A stretch of 64,000 nucleotides of DNA from SHAN690 sp041391765 (GTDB lineage Bacteria > Bacteroidota > Bacteroidia > Flavobacteriales_G > Salibacteraceae): the NCBI GenBank assembly GCA_041391765.1, contig JAWKNJ010000018.1, positions 1 through 64,000 of the forward strand, read 5' to 3'. The position numbers and the translations under genes were made by a program. Under the pieces are notes generated by a model that was not told the origin of the DNA, searched no databases, and worked only from the letters and a program-made list of their open reading frames with translations. Shown in pieces: positions 61,756-64,000 of this stretch. The number at the start of each line of letters is the position of its first letter. Position 1 is the first letter of the stretch.

Positions 61756-62247
61756 TTATTTCTTCAATTGTGACAATTGGAAATGCATAGGTAAAAGGCT
61801 TGCCGCACTTGAAAATATCAGTATCTCACCGATCTCTGAACCAATGATGATTTCAATGTCATTTCCTTGGTTCCGTTCCGATTCGCACATCACCTGACGG
61901 CAAATACCGCATGGAGAGATGGGAGAAGTTAACTGAAACTCGACCGGATTGGCAGCAATGGCTAACGAAACGATTCTTTTTCCGGAAAATTGATCACTTA
62001 TATAATTAAGGAGGTTTCGTTCTGCACAAACTCCGGCCGGGAATGAGGCATTTTCTTTATTACTGGCTAAAACTATTTCTCCACCTTCCAAGCGTGCGGC
62101 CGCTCCGACATTGAATTTTGAATAGGGAGCATAAGCTTTCCATGATGCTTCGCGGGCGTTGAGCAGCAACTCTTTGTGCTCAGGCTTTAATTCATTAATG
62201 CTTGTAACGGAGTAATACGTGAGCTCAACATGATTTTGGTGATACAT
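61756..62247 (-). CDS. cdd: Cytidine deaminase
   Basis: About 163 residues from the ATG at 62247; a GTG two codons upstream overlaps the ispF stop and is also possible. The enzyme deaminates cytidine and deoxycytidine to uridine forms. Zinc and catalytic motifs are CAE in GVCAERNLL and PCGICRQV; FNVGAAARLEGG and ASFPAG complete the pattern. The length is greater than the 130-residue minimal form because of an N-terminal segment (VELTYYSVTSINELKPEHK). It follows ispF and precedes pdhA by 68 bases. Confidence 0.93.
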   Translation of the reverse strand: MYHQNHVELTYYSVTSINELKPEHKELLLNAREASWKAYAPYSKFNVGAAARLEGGEIVLASNKENASFPAGVCAERNLLNYISDQFSGKRIVSLAIAANPVEFQLTSPISPCGICRQVMCESERNQGNDIEIIIGSEIGEILIFSSAASLLPMHFQLSQLKK

Positions 62248-62249
62248 AG

Positions 62250-62732
62250 TCACTCGACTTTCTGCAACAATACAACGGCATAAGCTTCTATTCCTTCCTC
62301 GCGACCAACAAACCCCATTTTTTCTGCTGTGGTTGCTTTCACTCCAACATCATCGGAATTGATCAGGCACAACTCAGCAACTCGTGCCTTCATCTCACCT
62401 ATTTTAGGACTGATTTTAGGCTTTTCTGAAACAATTGTCGCATCTATATTTCCAACTTTAAAGCCCTTTTCTGCAATCAACTTCATCACCGAATGAAGTA
62501 ATCCGGCACTATCAGCTCCTTTGAAATTTTGATCTGTGTTTGGAAAGTGAAATCCGATGTCCCTCAATCCTGCGGCTCCAAGAATTGCATCACAAATGGC
62601 ATGAAGCAAAACGTCTGCATCGGAATGGCCATCAGGCCCAACTTCTGAATCAAACAAAACACCACCGAGGACACATGGCCTTCCAGCCTTCAGTTGGTGT
62701 ACATCATATCCAAAGCCTACTCTGATTTTCAT
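62250..62732 (-). CDS. ispF: 2-C-methyl-D-erythritol 2,4-cyclodiphosphate synthase
   Basis: A 160-residue trimeric enzyme of the non-mevalonate isoprenoid pathway that cyclises a CDP-methylerythritol phosphate with loss of CMP. It starts MKIRVGFGYDVHQL; the metal ligands are DVH in that motif and the His of ADVLLHAICDA; VGPDGHSDAD, DIGFHFPNTD, and the C-terminal KATTAEKMGFVGREEGIEAYAVVLL with TAEKxG are conserved. It overlaps porV by 4 nt (ATGA). Confidence 0.96.
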   Translation of the reverse strand: MKIRVGFGYDVHQLKAGRPCVLGGVLFDSEVGPDGHSDADVLLHAICDAILGAAGLRDIGFHFPNTDQNFKGADSAGLLHSVMKLIAEKGFKVGNIDATIVSEKPKISPKIGEMKARVAELCLINSDDVGVKATTAEKMGFVGREEGIEAYAVVLLQKVE

Positions 62733-64000
62733 TCAGATGGTGGGCCGTCTGTATCCTTAGCGACATCCGCGAAATTGAAGGACAATGTAAAGCGCAGAGT
62801 GCGTGCAAGTGGAGAAGTTCCTTGAACAACCTTGGCTCCAAAATAGGCAGGAATTAAATAGCTAAAGTCCAAACCAAACGTACTCAACCTAAGGCCAAGT
62901 CCGAGGCTTATAAACTTCCTATTTCCCTTTGTTAAGTCCTCTCCGTAATAGCCCATTCTTGCAGCAAACTGATTGTCGTACCAATATTCCAATCCGAGGC
63001 CGTAGCTGATTTCTTTCATCTCTTCCTTGAATCTGCTTCCCTTAACAACAGTGGGGGCTCCTGTTGTGGGGTCATAATTCACAATACCGGGAGCATCATA
63101 AAACGAGGTCAAAACTCCCACAGGCACTGGACGATTTGGATCCATTCCTGAGGCCAGAATTGGATTACCCTCACTATCTAGAGAATCAACCGCATTTCCT
63201 GACGCAGCTGGCAAATACACCGGTGGCGTAGGAACCAAGTACTTGTTTAAATCAATGGCCACGCTCAGCTTGTTGTAATCATCCAAATTCCATGTAACTC
63301 TCGGTCCGAGGCGAAGATTAATTGGCAAATAATCTCTATCCGTAGTATTCGTGTAACTAATCTTTGCCCCAAGGTTGGTGATGCTCAATCCTGCAGCTAC
63401 CGTGGTTCTTTTATCAAACATGGTAATATCATCATTCTCATAGTAGACACCTAAATCAACCGCAGCCGTTCTCCCAGGTTTGGATTGAGCTCCACCCACG
63501 GTTTGTCCACCGGTAAGATTTGAACTCAAAAATTTAGCCGACAATCCGGCTGATAATTTTCTTGATAGTCTTCTCGAGTAACCACCATTAATTGACCATT
63601 CACTGGGACTAAATTGAACGGTGTTATTTCCGTTCTGGTCTGTGAACTGAATAGACCCAAGTGAGAAATATCTTAAGGACAGCGATGCGGTACTGACTTT
63701 GTCAATTTTGTAATAACCGGTCAGGTAAGAAAGTGAAATATCCGGCACCAATCCTCTCAGCCATGGTGTGTAGCTAATTGATGCACCTGCTTTATCTTTA
63801 ATAAACGCATACTTAGAAACATTCCAATGTTGTGACATAGCATCTGGTGAGGTAGCCACACCAACATCTCCCATTCCACCCCCTCTCGTTTCTGGATTGA
63901 TTATTAGGAAGGGGACTGCCGTAGTTATTGTATTCAATTGAAACGTTTGGCCGTTTACATCGTTCTGTGCACGAACGCTGAACACTAAACACACCCCGAT
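62729..64000 (-). CDS. porV: T9SS outer-membrane protein PorV (5' end outside window)
   Basis: At least 424 codons, open to the right edge; the sequence before the mature part reads VCLVFSVRAQ, the end of a signal peptide. It is a barrel protein of the FadL-like type: TTAVPFLIINPETRGGGMGDVGVATSPDAMSQHWN at the N-terminus (shown in parts PFLIINPETRGGGMGDVG), YTPWLRGLVPDISLSYLTGYYK, and a C-terminal RFTLSFNF. These are hallmarks of PorV (LptO), which guides T9SS cargo with PorU across and onto the outer membrane. PorU would be expected just outside the window. It is followed by ispF, cdd, pdhA and pdhC. Confidence 0.92.
   Translation of the reverse strand: MGVCLVFSVRAQNDVNGQTFQLNTITTAVPFLIINPETRGGGMGDVGVATSPDAMSQHWNVSKYAFIKDKAGASISYTPWLRGLVPDISLSYLTGYYKIDKVSTASLSLRYFSLGSIQFTDQNGNNTVQFSPSEWSINGGYSRRLSRKLSAGLSAKFLSSNLTGGQTVGGAQSKPGRTAAVDLGVYYENDDITMFDKRTTVAAGLSITNLGAKISYTNTTDRDYLPINLRLGPRVTWNLDDYNKLSVAIDLNKYLVPTPPVYLPAASGNAVDSLDSEGNPILASGMDPNRPVPVGVLTSFYDAPGIVNYDPTTGAPTVVKGSRFKEEMKEISYGLGLEYWYDNQFAARMGYYGEDLTKGNRKFISLGLGLRLSTFGLDFSYLIPAYFGAKVVQGTSPLARTLRFTLSFNFADVAKDTDGPPSE

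Overview
The window looks like chromosomal DNA from a member of the Bacteroidota, most likely a Flavobacteriales-type bacterium. The evidence is four proteins with C-terminal type IX secretion (T9SS) sorting domains, a PorV gene at the right edge, a TonB-dependent receptor with an N-terminal carboxypeptidase-like domain, many proteins of families common in this phylum (DUF4286, DUF4199, DUF3108, bestrophin-like), and promoter-like elements of the Bacteroidota type (TAnnTTTG). No rRNA or tRNA gene, CRISPR array or intact transposase was recognised.

Left part (1-18.6 kb): small metabolic and stress genes in short runs. They include two metallo-beta-lactamase-fold hydrolases, an NAD(P)-binding protein, a GT39-like membrane glycosyltransferase broken by one frameshift, a bestrophin-like channel, three GNAT acetyltransferases, a cytochrome c/DUF3365 lipoprotein, a serine hydrolase, a decayed porin, aspartate kinase, a membrane-tethered LuxR-type regulator and a di-heme peroxidase. 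At 18.6-23.0 kb a minus-strand operon encodes a putative metal-uptake module: a TonB receptor, a His/Cys-rich exported protein, a beta-propeller lipoprotein and an acidic lipoprotein. It may continue upstream into a T9SS protein (to 24.7 kb). A second T9SS protein follows at 24.9-27.3 kb, behind a perfect 42-nt palindromic terminator, and then an S9 peptidase.

Middle (29.6-44.8 kb): kynureninase and kynurenine 3-monooxygenase flank a two-gene nucleotidyltransferase unit. At 33.9-35.76 kb lie two head-to-tail units that look like integron gene cassettes (genes of unknown function or DUF1801, each followed by a hairpin site resembling attC) with no integrase in view. At 36.3-38.6 kb is a damaged corridor: a porin without its first half and a hydroxyacid dehydrogenase with several frameshifts. 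It is followed by a tidy minus-strand housekeeping operon (DUF4286, unknown, rsmA, mgtE, OmpA-like) and a TMTC-like glycosyltransferase.

Right part (44.8-64 kb): a giant T9SS protein of about 2630 residues made largely of calcium-binding thrombospondin type 3 repeats. Its gene contains seven 210-nt tandem repeats, and its promoter region contains a 49-bp tandem duplication. Divergently transcribed from it is leuS-bioY-DUF3108-kynA-M23 peptidase. Convergent to that run is pdhA-pdhC, and upstream of pdhA on the same strand lie porV-ispF-cdd. The third kynurenine-pathway enzyme (kynA) is thus 24 kb from the other two, and porV supplies part of the secretion machinery that the four T9SS cargo proteins need.

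Many starts were moved from the longest open frame to an internal ATG, where the upstream start was TTG or where a -7 element overlapped it. All coordinates were read by eye.
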